This document shows positions 34,434 through 46,822 of a stretch of 64,000 nt of DNA, piece by piece. A program made the translations under genes and the position numbers. The DNA is taken from NCBI GenBank assembly GCA_011799875.1, contig CM022297.1:533915479-533979478 (forward strand), written 5' to 3'. The DNA is from Thinopyrum elongatum (Eukaryota > Streptophyta > Magnoliopsida > Poales > Poaceae). The stretch's first letter is position 1, and each line of letters starts with the position of its first letter. Under the pieces are notes generated by a model, which saw only the letters and a list, made by a program, of their open reading frames with translations, made no database searches and had not been told where the DNA came from.

Positions 34434-34919
34434 ATGCCTGGAAATATGTCTATGTTTTGTTTTGGAACTAACCCCATAGGAGAGTTAAGGAAAATGAAAG
34501 TTTCGCAAGAAACAGATGAAAACACGGCATTTCAAACGACTGCAAGCGGTCGCATGACCTGCTGGAGGTTCCAATGCAAAACAACAGAGACGGAAGAAGA
34601 AAAGGCGGTGTTTCAAATGGATGCGCGCGTCCGTTCGAGCGGTCGTTTAAATATTTTGCAGAACACGCAAAAAATTCCAGAACAAAGGACGACGTTCCAA
34701 ACGAGCGCATGCGCCCATTCGAGCAGTCGTTTGGCACCCTCGACAAATGAAGAAAACAACAGATCAAAAGGCAACATTTTAAACGGACGTCGACACACAT
34801 ATAAGTGGTTCTATGAGGTGAGCTCAGACGCAGGTAAGTTTTCAGGAAGAACGACGACATTCCATGCGGGAGCAAGCGCCCATATGAGCGCCCGTTTGGT
34901 ATCCTGGCGGCCCCAATAA
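34434..34919 (+). repeat. Region of repeated hairpin units downstream of E1 protease
   Basis: Contains 38-bp units at 34613-34650, 34697-34734 and 34862-34899, plus a weaker one near 34531. Each is preceded by TTCCA/TTTCA and centred on CG-rich sequence. The unit at 34697 has perfect 8-bp arms CCAAACGA and TCGTTTGG around GCGCATGCGC. A 161-codon ORF spans this region but its composition follows the repeats, so it is probably not a gene. Confidence 0.6.
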
Positions 34920-35271
34920 GCTCGAGGAAGGAGGTATTTTTCCCCATCACTCTCTTTTCTTCTTCTTCTCCCTCCAAACCTCTCCAGACCCTAGCAAAAC
35001 TTCACCTGACCTCTCTACTCGCTCAGTTTCAGTTCGAATCCTTCCGTGTGATCGATCTACGGTATGTTTCTCCTCCGATCCCAAAATTATTTTTTGTGAA
35101 TCCACGTTCTACATCCCTAGCTTTGCCATGACTAGGAGATGCATATTTTGATTCAAATTTGAGTTTGGCTTGGATTCATTGATTTTTTTAGAGGAGTATG
35201 AAGTTGTAACTGATGTAGGATCAATATTGTTGAAATATATTGGACTGAAAAATTGTTTTATAGATGTTTAC

Positions 35272-36273
35272 ATGGAGGTCTCTTCTCGCATACGCGGTGC
35301 TTCGAGTTCATCCACCACACCGCCACAACAAGTTTTTACCCAGGGGATCGTCTTCACTGACCGTGAAGCAAGAAGAAAGTTTAGGCAACTAAGTGGGCTT
35401 GTGCGATAACACTCGCCAAGCTAGGTATTACTCATGATTTCAATTTGCTTTGTCATAATGCGGGTTGCACCATTTTGTTTATCAGGGATGTCATACATAT
35501 GAACGCTTGACGGTTGAGTTTCTTAGTAGTCTCTCGCATAATGTTGGTATGTTGCCCAATGCATAAGGAGAGGATCACTTTCCGTCTTCTGGACCTTAAA
35601 CATCACTTTTCAGCAGTGGCGCGATTATTGTGGCTTCACCGACAACGATGATGACATCCACCATGTTTTTGATTTCATAGAGCCACACCCGAGACAAACT
35701 TTTAATTTGATGAGCACACTAGGCTCAAGAGCTAGTTGCATTGAAAATCCTTCTATACGTTATTTTTATTATGTTATCACAAACTCGTTGCAGGCACGAG
35801 GAGAAGTTTCTAAGGTGAATGAAGAGAACATGCTAGTTCTCGGGAAAGCAATAAACCTTGACGTCAGTTATTCGCCCAATCTAGGGGCAATACTTTTTCT
35901 AGACCTCGCGCATCAAGCAAATCATGCACAAGGAAATATCGTGTGTGGAGGAGTGATCACCATGTTGGCCAATGCCCTTGGTCTCTACTACAGTAACCAT
36001 CGCCCCATTGTCAGTAACACCCTTGTTAATATTCGTGTTCTTACTAGAGCTGGAATGGTCGTAGTTTGGAATGGCCATCATTGCATTAGAATTCCTCGAG
36101 TGGCACACTTGTTGCCTACTCCTACGCCTAACTGTTTCTCCATCGAGCATGGACAATTGCATTATGTTGCACAGGAAAGAGATACAGCTTTTGACCAAGA
36201 AGGCTCAGAACTAGAACAAGTAGATGAAGCAGAACTTGCCACTGATGAAGAAGAGGAGCAGCCCCAAGAATAG
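35272..36273 (+). pseudogene. ATHILA-type ORF of E1 (env-like position)
   Basis: Begins near ATG 35272 (M-E-V-S-S-R-I-R-G-A-S-S-S-S). An interruption lies around 35409, and a long open part runs 35707-36273 (188 codons) with PSIRYFYYVITNSLQARGE, LGAILFLDLAHQANHAQGN and GGVITMLANALGL. These match the ATHILA ORF-1 family found downstream of pol in plant Athila elements, here directly after gag-protease. The C-terminus is Glu/Asp-rich. Function in the family is unknown; it has been discussed as env-like because of position only. No signal peptide or membrane anchor is apparent. Confidence 0.7.
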
Positions 36274-37973
36274 CCCCAACAAGACTACACCACCTACGCG
36301 GACCTTGACAGCCTCCAGGGCTCTGTTGATGATATGAGCAACCTCACTACATCCCTTCGAAGCACGTCCGCCTACATGAAAATGAACTTCTCCAACTAGA
36401 GCCAGGAGTGGGCTCCTGACCAACTACCACAATGATCTCGCCGGTTTGGGCTTACAAAAGTCTAAGTTTGGGGGCGGTTATCACCACTTCTACATCAAGA
36501 TGTGGCGGTATTTGAATAAATTGTAATGAGGTTGTACTTAAGCTCCGGGAGCTTGAAAACACTCGTGTTGGTTTGTTCCAACACTTTGCTTTTATTCGCT
36601 TTTGCTTTTTATTTTTCTTTTGCCTTTGCGATTTTTCCGTTCGCAAGTTAGTTTTCAAAAATCCAAAAAACCAAAAATAGAATAAGCTTCGTTTTGCTCT
36701 TTATCTTGCCCTTTGGAGTTCGTTTGCATTTTGTTTTCATAGGAGTTGATCAATGCCGGACAACGAGGAATGCAAGAGTAAAGAAGAGAAGTGTGTAAAT
36801 TCACAACCGTGAAGGTATGTCCTACGACCCATGTCTTTTGCACTTGAATTGCTTAGAGTAGATGTAGTAGTAGTATGTGTGTTATGTGCAGATGGGAGTA
36901 AGCCTTGAGAGTTAAGACAAAGGTTTTGTCTGGTAGCTGAAATAATTGTGTAGCCTTTGTTCTGTTTAGTTTAGATCACCAAGACTTCCCGTGGGACTGT
37001 TTTTGAAAGAAATGATATTAACTAATGATAAGTTTGCACAAGAGAAAGTCTTTCAAGTCTTGGGAGTTGAGAAAACAGTAGTAGAAGTGATGTTTGAACT
37101 GCTCAACCCCATGTTGTTAATTTCAATAGACTTGACAGCACTTCTGGATTAAATTTTCTAGAGAAACTTAGTTGAAGGTTGAACGAGAATATGCCAAAAA
37201 TCTGTGTTGTATCTCTTACATGGTGCTTCAGCTCCTTGCTGGTGCCATGGCCCTACTACGCTGGCCAATGAACGATCCACCAAGGGCGATAGCTCGGATT
37301 TTGGCTATTGAGTTTGTTACCGTATGTAGTGGTAACACTACAAACGTATATTATTCGACTTTCTCTTGAAATGGAGTGTATGTGGTAAATAAAGGAACTG
37401 GTCAAAAGGGCTCGCAAGAGACACACAATAGAGGTCCATAGTTCCTAAACATTAAGCCACAACGAAAACCTATGCATGGTCATTTAGTTGGCATAATCCC
37501 TTCACGTGACAATCAAAGTTCCAGCACACAATGATTGAAATGAAGTGCTTGAGAGCGTTGAGGAGGAAATGATTATGGGTGTACTTAAGAGCATTAGACC
37601 ATCATATTTTACTACATGCTTTCACTCCCTAACCTATGTTTTATTGGCTCTATCTAAAGAAAAACTCTTCCGTGCATTCCCGACAAGCAAGTGTTGTCTA
37701 GAATAAATAGAATAGAGTTTTGCAAAGTTGTATTATCTAGTAGATCAAGAACTTTGTGTTGATTATCTTTGCTTCACTAACACTTACACTATAACCATGC
37801 CACCGCCACAACTATTCTAAGTTTTCAGGTCAAGAAGCGGAGGGCTATCTAGGCGTACCGATCGTAAGTGAACCAAAACCTTCTCGTTATTTTGGTTTAA
37901 ACAACTGAGTTCCCTATGATTCGGATTTCTCTTTATGTTGCTCGAGGACGGTCAAGTTTAAGCATGGCGGAGT
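36274..37973 (+). other. E1 3' untranslated region
   Basis: Non-coding, AT-rich, ending with a purine-rich stretch (AGCATGGCGGAG) just before the 3' LTR at 37974, the probable polypurine tract. No other feature found. Confidence 0.55.
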
Positions 37974-38853
37974 TGATGAGTGATATTTTTACACTCATTT
38001 CACCTTTGTTTAAACCAAGATATTTCAATTAAAAAGATATTTTTGCTCCAATATTGGTACTAATGACTAATGAATGCAAAGATTCCACAAATCCTCTCCC
38101 TGATGTGTTTCCATAGGAAATGGGCCAAACATGGGAGAAATCATGTGTAGAAAATGAAATGGAAGAAGAATGGAGGAGGAAGGAATCATCAGGAGGCATC
38201 TGCAAAGGAATAGTACAAAAGACAGCGTTCGTGTTCGTATGGCGTGGATTCCGAGGCAGATCGTCCAACCCAATAAACTTCCGTTAAAGAGAACCCATCG
38301 ACATGTCAACGCAAAGAGCATGAGACGACGAACACATCAGCCAAGACCTCTAATTGATCATCCACAAACCCTAGCTACAGCCATCTCCACCACCACCGTA
38401 GTGCTCATCCATCCCATTCATACTTGTAATCATGCAGCGCACAAGGCATCCATTGTAAGACATATTGCAATCAATCAATCTCAATATGTATTCTTCAATG
38501 TTTTCTTCCCGCGACCTGATCTCCATGTGTGAGTAGTTATATAAGGTATGGGTTGAGGCATAAGCCTTGCAACCCGAGGTATTTGTTGAGGGGATCAATG
38601 GAAGACTTTGATATAACATCCCGTAAGTGTGAAATAAAATTGTTCTGTGAAGATGTCACTTCTCTTGTACGCAATCCTAATCCCTGCACGTACCCAGTAA
38701 GGCTAGGAGCAAGGGAACCGTGAAGTGTTATACTGAACACCGGTGATAGTAAGGTTAGGGTAACATGGATCATATCCTAGGGGATACATGATGTTTAGTC
38801 ATTAAACGCCCAAAGCTCTTGTCTGATTTCATTATCTTAATTATCGAGGTAAC
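37974..38853 (+). repeat. E1 3' LTR, left piece
   Basis: Matches the first two thirds of the 5' LTR and ends at GTAAC, the TSD of E2. It lacks most of the hairpin unit present in the 5' LTR (deleted at about 38225-38240). Confidence 0.88.
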
Positions 38854-40439
38854 TGATGTTTGCTTGAACTACGTCGGTATTTCCCCAAAGAGGAAGGGAT
38901 GATGCAGCATAGCAACAGTAGGTATTTCCCTCAGTGATGAGACCAAGGTTATCGAACCAGTAGGAGAACCACGCAACACCACGTAAACAGCTCCTGCACA
39001 CAAAGAACAAATACTTGCAACCCGACATAAGAGAGGGGTTGTCAATCCCTCACGGGTAAAAGGATAGGTAAAATTGTAGTAGATTGGATAAATAGATCTC
39101 GCGGGAACGCGAGATAAAATAAATAAGTAAAAATTGCAGCAAGGTATTTTTGTATTTTTGGATTAATAGATCTGAAAATAAAAGCAAATAAAAATAGATC
39201 GCGAAGGCAAATATATTAAAGAAGAGACCCGGGGGCCGTAGGTTTCACTAGTGGCTTCTCTCGAGAAAAATAGCAAACGGTGGGTAAACAAATTACTGTT
39301 GGGCAATTGATAGAACTTCAAATAATCATGACGATATCCAGGCAATGATCATTATATAGGCATCACGTCCAAGATTAGTAGACCGACTCCTGCCTGCATC
39401 TACTACTATTACTCCACACATCGACCGCTATCCAGCATGCATCTAGTGTATTAAGTTCATGGAAAAACGGAGTAATGCAATAAGAACGATGACATGATGT
39501 AGACAAGATCTATTTATGTAGAAATAGACCCCATCTTGTTATCCTTAATAGCAACGATACATACGTGTTGGTTCCCCTTCTGTCACTGGGATCAAGAACC
39601 GTAAGATCGAACCCATCACAAAGCACCTCTTCCCATTGCAAGATTAATAGATCAAGTTGGCCAAACAAAACCCAAATATCGGAGAAGAAATACGAGGCTA
39701 TAAGTAATCATGCATATAAGAGATCGAAAGACTCAAATAACTTTCATGGATAAAAACATAGATCTGATCATAAACTCAAAGTTCATCGGATCCCAACAAA
39801 CACACCGCAAAAAGAGTTACATCAAATAGATCTCGAAGAGACCGTTGTATTGAGAATCAAACGAGAGAGAGAGAAAGCCATCTAGCTACTAACTACGGAC
39901 CCGTAGGTCTACAATGAACTACTCACGCATCATCGGAGAGGCACCAATGAGGATGATGAACCCCTCCGTGATGGTGTCTAGATTGGATCTGGTGTTTCTG
40001 GAACTTGCGGCAGCTGGAATTGATTTTCGTCAACTCCCCTAGGGTTTCTGGAATATTGGGGTATTTATAGAGCAAAGAGGCGGTGCGGGAGGTCTCCGAG
40101 ATGGGCACAACCCACCAGGGCGCGCCTGGGGGCCCAGGCGTGCCCTGGTGTCTTGTGCTCACCTCGGGCCCCCTCTTCGTTACTTCTTTGGCCCACTGGA
40201 TGTCTTCTGGTCCAAAAAAAATCTCCAAAAAGTTTCGCTGCGTTTGGACTCTGTTTGGTATTGATTTCCTGCGAAGTAAAAAACAAGCAGACAACAGCAA
40301 CTGGCACTGGGCACTATGTCAATAGGTTAGTCCCGAAAAAATGATATAAAGTTGATATAAAATGATTGTAAAACATCCAAAAATGATAATATAACAGCAT
40401 GGAACAATCAAAAATTATAGATACGTTGGAGACGTATCA
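38854..40439 (-). repeat. 3' LTR of E2
   Basis: 1586 bp; on the minus strand it begins TGATACGTCTCCAACGTATC and ends in AAACATCA. The sequence is collinear with 45236-46817, with scattered substitutions and small indels. Confidence 0.9.
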
Positions 40440-40455
40440 GCATCCCCAAGCTTAA
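40440..40455 (-). promoter_or_regulatory. Polypurine tract of E2
   Basis: On the minus strand AAGCTTGGGGATGC ends directly at the 3' LTR. Near-copies occur at about 42190 and 42248. Confidence 0.65.
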
Positions 40456-41775
40456 TTCATGCTCGTCCTCGAGTAGGTAAATGATAAAAACAGAATTTTT
40501 TATGTGGAATGCTGCCTAACATATTCATCACATATTCTTTTCTTTGTAGCATGGACATTTGGACTTTTATATGGTTCAAAGCAATAGTCTAGTTTTGACA
40601 TGAGGACTTTAATACTCAAGCATATCAACAAGCAACCATGTCTTTCAAAATATCAACACTAAAGCAAGTTATCCCTAGCCCATTATGCTCAATCATTGAT
40701 CCATTCATGAAACACACTCGAATATTAGCTACACCCAATGCTCAAGTACGACCATAGTGCCCCTTAGTTGGTGCTTTATAAGAGAAGATGGAGACTCAAG
40801 TAAAAATAAAAATTGCATAAAGTAAAAGAAAGGCCCTTCGTGGAGGGAAGTAGGGATTTGTAGAGGTGCTAGAGCTCAAAGCTTAAATTGAGAGATAAAA
40901 ACATTTTGAGAGGCATACTTTTCCCACCAACGAAAATGACTTAGAGTTTCCAATACTTTCCATGCTAGATATATCATAGGCAGTTCCCAAACAGAAATTA
41001 AAGTTTATTCCTTTTTCCACCATACTTTCACTTTCCATGGCTAACCGTATCCATGGGTGCCCTCTATACCAACACTTTCCAAGGAATTTATTATTTGACA
41101 ACATAAAGAAAATTCATTTTTCATTTCGGGACTTGGCATCCCAAATACCTTTGCTGTACTCTCGTGCAATGACAAGTGAATAAACACTCATCGTGAGAAT
41201 AACACATCTAGCATGGAAAAATATCGGCCACCCCTCACCGCCTCGCGAGCGGTACGAGCACACAAAAGAGAAATTTAGTTTGAAAATTAGAGATGGCACA
41301 TACAAATTTGCTTAGAACGGTACAGAAATACCGCATATAGGTAGGTATAGTGGACTCATATGGCAAAACTGATTTATAGGGTTTTGGATGCACAAGTAGT
41401 GATCATACTTAGTGCAAATGAAGGCTAGGAAAAAGATTGAGAAGCGTCCAACCAAGAAACGAAAAATATCGTAAGCAAGCATTAAGCATAATTAACACCG
41501 AATAATGCACCACAAGTAGGATATAATTTCATTGCATAACTATTGACTTTCGTGCTTGCATAGCGAATCACAAACCTTAACACAAGTATTCTTACTAAAG
41601 CATAATTACTCATCAACATGACTCACATATCACTATCATCATATCTCAAAACTATTACTAAGAATCAAGTTTATTTTGTCCAATGATCTTCATGAAAGTT
41701 TTTATTATATCCTTCTTGGATATCTATCACTTTGGGACTAGTTTCATATGTTGCTTTTAATAAGCTCAAACAAAT

Positions 41776-42000
41776 ATAAGTGAAGAACATGAGCATAATA
41801 TTTCTTTCTCTCAAATTAATCTAAGTGAAGCAAGAGAGAATTTCTTTAAAATTTTACTAACTCCCAAATAAATCTAAGTGAAGCATGAGAGCATTTCTTC
41901 AAAAATAACAAAGCACACCGTGCTCAAAAAGATATAAGTGAAGCATTAGAGCAATTCCATAGCTCATAAAAATTTAAGTGAAGCATAGGAGCAAGCATAG
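41776..42000 (-). repeat. Direct-repeat cluster in E2
   Basis: Five copies of an (A)TnTAAGTGAAGCAnnAGAGCA-like unit (plus-strand reading), spaced about 40-60 bases, with diverged spacers. Confidence 0.7.
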
Positions 42001-42918
42001 CATCATTTTTGGCTCTCCCAAAAAGGTGTGTCCAGCAAGGATTCAAGACTTAAAATAAAAAGCAAAACAAGCAAATACTCATATCATACAAGACGCTCCA
42101 AGCAAAACTCATAATATGTGACGAATAAAAATATAGCTCCAAGTAAAATACTGATGGTCGTTAGAAGAAAGAGGGGATGCCACTCAGGGGCATCCCCAAG
42201 CTTAGTTGCTTGATACTTCTTGAATATTATATTGGGGTGCCTCAGGCATCCCCAAGCTCAGCCTTTTGCTAATCCTTATTCCTTCATCCATCATAATCTC
42301 ACCCAAAACTTGAAAACTTCAATCACACAAAACTCAACAAAACCTTCGTGAGATCCGTTAGTATAAGAAAGCAAATCACTACTATAAGTGCTGTTGCAAA
42401 CCCATTCATATTTTATTTTTGCATTATATCTACTGTATTCCAACTTTTCTATGGCAAAAAATCTTCAAAGAAAACCATAGAATCATCAAAACAAGCACAC
42501 AACGCAAAGAAAACAGAATCTGTCAAAAACAGAACAGTCTGTAGCAATCTGGATATTTCGAATACTTCTGTAACTAAAAAAATTCTGAAAAATTAGGAAA
42601 ACGTGAGAAATTTGTTTATTAATCTTCTTAAAAAATAATAAAATTAAAATCACTCTTATGTTAAAAAATAGAATTGTTTTCCTGAGCGCAAAAGTTTCTG
42701 TTTTTCAGCAAGATCAAATCAACTATCACCCAAATCCTCCCAAAGGCTTTGCTTGGCACAAACACTAATTTAAACCACAAAAACACATATAACCAGAGGC
42801 ATAATTGGGTATTTTATTGAAAACAGCAAGAAAACCAAAAGGCAAAAAGATACAAGTTGGTTTGCCTCGCAACAAGCGCTATCGTTTTACGCCCCTAGCT
42901 AGGCATAAAGCAAAGGAT

Positions 42919-45017
42919 CTAAGTATTGTCATCTTTGTTTCGACATCCATAAGATACCCTCATGATTGATTCATATGGTGGCTTAATTCTAGTTCTAGGG
43001 AAGTGTTCCATACCCTTCCTTAGTGGAAATTGAAATTTAATATTGTCTTCTTTCATATCAATCACGGCACCAATAGTACGTAAAAACGATCTACCAAGTA
43101 TAATTGGACAAGACGGATTGCAATCAATATCAAGAACAATAAAATCTATGGGCACATAATTCCTATTTACAAGAATAATAACATCATTAATTCTTCCCAT
43201 AGGATTTTTAATAGTAGAATCCGCCAAGTGCAAATTTAAAGAGCATTCTTCAATATCGGTAAGACCAAGCACATCACATAAAGATTTCGGAATTGTAGAA
43301 ACACTAGCACCCAAGTCACATAATGCAAAACACTCATAATTTTTAATCTTGACTTTGATAGTAGGTTCCCATTCATCATGTAATTTTCTAGGAATTGAAA
43401 CTTCTAATTCCAACTTTTCTTCAAAAGCTTTCATCATAGCATCAACAATATGTTTAGTAAAAGCTTTATTTTGTTCATAAGCATGGGGTGAATTTATCAT
43501 GGATTGCAACAAAGAAATACAATCAACCAAAGAACAACTATCATAATTAAAGTCTTTGTAATCCAAAAGAGTGGGCACATCACTAGTTAAAGTCTTGACC
43601 TCTTCAAACCCACTTTTATCAAATTTTTCAACAAGATTTTCACCCTCCAAATTATCGGGACGCCTTCTAGCTAAAGTTGACTCTTCTCCAGTCCCTTTTT
43701 CATGAATCTTAATTTTACTAAACAAGGAATCAATAGAAGAAACACCAATCATTTTAAGATCTTCATCACTTTTATGAAAGCAAACACTAGAAAACGCTTT
43801 TTCTAAAAATTCTCGTCTAGCTCTAAGCATAGCGGTTCTTTTCTTACTTTCATCCATAGAAACATAAAGAGCTTTAATTGATTCTTCAACCTTAAGCACA
43901 AAAATTTTCATCTTGAGTTTTTCTACATCATGAGAAATTATATCAATACTTCTAGACATATCATCAAACTTATTCAGCTTTTCTTCTATTGTAGCATTGA
44001 AAACCTTTTGATTATTGGTAAAGTCTTTAATATTATTCTCAAGATCAGAGGTGTTCCTATTATTATTATAAGAAGGATTACCATAGGAATTACCATAATT
44101 ATTAGAGGAATTACTAGGAAAAGGCCTAGGATTATAATTACCTCTATAAGCATTGTTATTGAAATTGTTTAGCGAAATAAAGTTCACATCTATTGCATCA
44201 CTATTTTGCTCAATCAAAGTAGACAAAGGCATATCATTAAAATCAATAGGAGCATTTTTATTAGCAACCAATTTCATAAGAGCATCAACTTTTTCACTCA
44301 AAGAAGAAATTTCTTCAACCGAATTAACTTTTTTACTAGTAGGAGCTCTTTCGGTATGCCATTGTGAATAATTTGCCATAATGTTATCAAGCAATTTAGT
44401 AGCTTCACCTAAAGTAATTTCCATAAAAGTACCCCCCCCCCCCCCCCCCCCCCCGCGGTGGAATCTAAAAGATTACGAGAAACAAAATTCAATCCCGCGT
44501 AAAAAATTTGTATGATCATCCAAAGATTTAACCCGTGAGTTGGGCAATTCCTTAGCATCATTTTCATCCTTTCCCAAGATTGTGCAACATGCTCATGCTC
44601 AAGTTGCTTGAAATTCATAATCTGGGTTCTAAGGGAAATAATTTTTGCGGGCGGAAAATACTTAGTGATAAAAGCATCTTTGCACTTATTCCAAGAATCG
44701 ATACTATTGCGAGGCAAAGAAGAAAACCAAATTTTTGCGCGATCTCACAAAGAAAACGGAAATAATTTCAACTTCACAATATCATTGTCCACATCTTTTT
44801 TCTTTTGCATATCACATAAATCCACGAATGTGTTAAGATGGGACGCGGCATCCTCATTAGGAGTACCGCAAAATTGATCTTTCATAACAAGATTCAACAA
44901 AGCGGCATTAATATCACAAGACTCTGCGCTAGTGGCGGGAGGAGCAATCGTAGTGCTAATAAAGTCATTGTTGTTGGTATTTGAGAAATCACACAACTTG
45001 GTGTTCTCTTGAGTCAT
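42919..45017 (-). pseudogene. E2 gag-protease, nearly intact
   Basis: From ATG 45017 (M-T-Q-E-N-T-K-L). The frame has one nonsense codon near 44745 and a frame change at a run of 23 C (44432-44454), then stays open to 42919 (about 500 codons). Gag shows PRNSIDSWNKCKDAFITKYF and ERMKMMLRNCPTHGLNLW; an Asn/Tyr-rich stretch and a coiled-coil-like segment follow. Near the C-terminus is a retroviral-type aspartic protease with ALCDLGASVSTIPKSL and I-I-L-G-R-S-F-L-R-T-I-G. No zinc-knuckle CCHC was noticed. Coding ends without pol. Confidence 0.8.
44432..44454. repeat. Run of 23 C within E2 gag
   Basis: Homopolymer inside the gag frame. It separates two open frames, so either its length is a mutation or the assembly is wrong here. 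Confidence 0.9.
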
Positions 45018-45204
45018 TGTGACTATGCAACAAAATTGCACTCAAAAACAGATCTGACGAGAAAACGGCGAACGAAAAAAAAGGGCGAATAACATGGCAA
45101 ATTTTTGTGTAGTGGGGGAGAGGAAAACGAGAGGCAAATGGCAAATAATGTAAATTGCAAGGAAATGAGATTTGTGATTAGGAACCTGGTTGATGTTGAT
45201 GATG

Positions 45205-45235
45205 TCTCCCCGGCAACAGCGCCAGAAATTCCTTT
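45205..45235 (-). promoter_or_regulatory. E2 primer-binding site
   Basis: Minus strand TGGCGCTGTTGCCGGGGA, eight or so bases inside the 5' LTR border, matches the TGGCGCC-type site of Athila elements. Confidence 0.7.
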
Positions 45236-46817
45236 TGATGTTTGCTTGAACTACGTCGGTATTTCCCCAAAGAGGAAGGGATGATGTAGCACAGCAACGA
45301 TAGGTATTTCCCTCAGTGATGAGACCAATGTTATCGAACCAATAGGAGAACCACGCAACACCACGTAACCAGCTCCTACACACAAAGAACAAATACTTGC
45401 AACCCGACGTAAGAGAGGGGTTGTCAATCCCTCACGGGTAAAAGGATAGGTAAAATTGAGTAGATTGGATAAATAGATCTCCCGGGAACGCGAGATAAAA
45501 TAAATAAGTAAAAATTGCAGCAAGGTATTTTTGCATTTTTGGATTAATATATCTCAAAATAAAAGCAAATAAAAATAGATCGCGAAGGCAAATATATTAA
45601 AGAAGAGACCCGGGGGCCATAGGTTTCACTAGTGGCTTCTCTCGAGAAAAATAGAAAACGGTGGGTAAACAAATTACTGTTGGGCAATTGATAGAACTTC
45701 AAATAATCATGACGATATCCAGGCAATGATCATTATATAGGCATCACATCCAAGATTAGTAGACCGACTCCTGCCTGCATCTACTACTATTACTCCACAC
45801 ATCGACCGCTATCCAGCATGCATCTAGTGTATTAAGTTCATGGAAAAACAGAGTAATGCAATAAGAACGATGACATGATGTAGACAAGATCTATTTATGT
45901 AGAAATAGACCCCATCTTGTTATCCTTAATAGCAATGATACATACGTGTCGGTTCCCCTTCTGCCACTGGGATCAAGCACCGTAAGATCGAACCCATCAC
46001 AAAGCACCTCTTCCCATTGCAAGATAAATAGATCAAGTTGGCCAAACAAAACCCAAATATCGGAGAAGAAATACGAGGCTATAAGTAATCATGCATATAA
46101 GAGATCAAAAGACTCAAATAACTTTCACGGATAAAAACATAGATCTGATCATAAATTCAAAGTTCATTGGATCCCAACAAACACACCGCAAAAAGAGTTA
46201 CATCAAATAGATCTCCAAGAGACAGTTGTATTGAGAATCAAACAAGAGAGAGAAAGCCATCTAGCTACTAACTACGGACCCGTAGGTCTACAATGAACTA
46301 CTCACGCATCATCGGAGAGGCACCAATGAGGATGATGAACCCCTCCGTGATGGTGTCTAGATTGGATCTGGTGTTTCTTGAACTTGCGGCGGCTGGAATT
46401 GATTTTCGTCGACTCCCCTAGGGTTTCTGGAATATTGGGGTATTTATAGAGCAAAGAGGCGGTGCGGGAGGTCTCCGAGATGGGCACAACCCACCAGGGC
46501 GCGCCTGGGTGCCCAGGCGCGCCCTGGTGTCTTGTGGTCACCTCAGGCCCCCTCTTCGGTACTTCTTTGGCCCACTGGATGTCTTCTGGTCCAAAAAAAT
46601 CTACAAAAAGTTTCGTTGTGTTTGGACTCCGTTTGGTATTGACTTCCTGCGAAGTAAAAAACAAGCAGAAAACAGCAACTGGCACTGGGCACTATGTCAA
46701 TAGGTTAGTCCGAAAAAAATGATATAAAGTTGATATAAAATGATTGTAAAACATCCAAAAATGATAATATAACAGCATGGAACAATAAAAAATTATAGAT
46801 AAGTTGGAGACGTATCA
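45236..46817 (-). repeat. 5' LTR of E2
   Basis: 1582 bp, TG...CA, collinear with 38854-40439. On the minus strand it is followed by the primer-binding site. Confidence 0.9.
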
Positions 46818-46822
46818 GTAAC

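Larger units (their letters stand above)
40440..42918 (-). other. E2 non-coding 3' region
   Basis: Takes the place of pol. It has no reverse-transcriptase or integrase similarity on either strand. It contains five short direct repeats of an AAGTGAAGCA motif (41776-42000) and three copies of a CATCCCCAAGCT motif, one at the polypurine tract. ORFs here are short and spurious. Confidence 0.65.
38854..46817 (-). mobile_element. E2: Athila-type gag-protease element nested in E1 (TSD GTAAC)
   Basis: Minus-strand element with LTRs at 45236-46817 (5') and 38854-40439 (3'). The TSD GTAAC is at 38849-38853 and 46818-46822, and the empty version is in the E1 5' LTR. The minus-strand primer site TGGCGCTGTTGCCGGGGA lies beside the 5' LTR, and a polypurine tract AAGCTTGGGGATGC lies beside the 3' LTR. 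Internal coding capacity is gag plus protease only (45017-42919), followed by 2.5 kb of non-coding sequence. It has few lesions and is probably a non-autonomous element that moved with help from another. Confidence 0.92.

Noticed and set aside
34434..34919. 161-codon ORF and its antisense 169-codon ORF in E1.
   Set aside because: The sequence is made of hairpin repeats; the peptide is repetitive and has no similarity to gag, protease or ATHILA ORF.
41776..42000. Direct repeats considered as a CRISPR-like array.
   Set aside because: Plant nuclear context, diverged units and irregular spacers; they are retroelement repeats.
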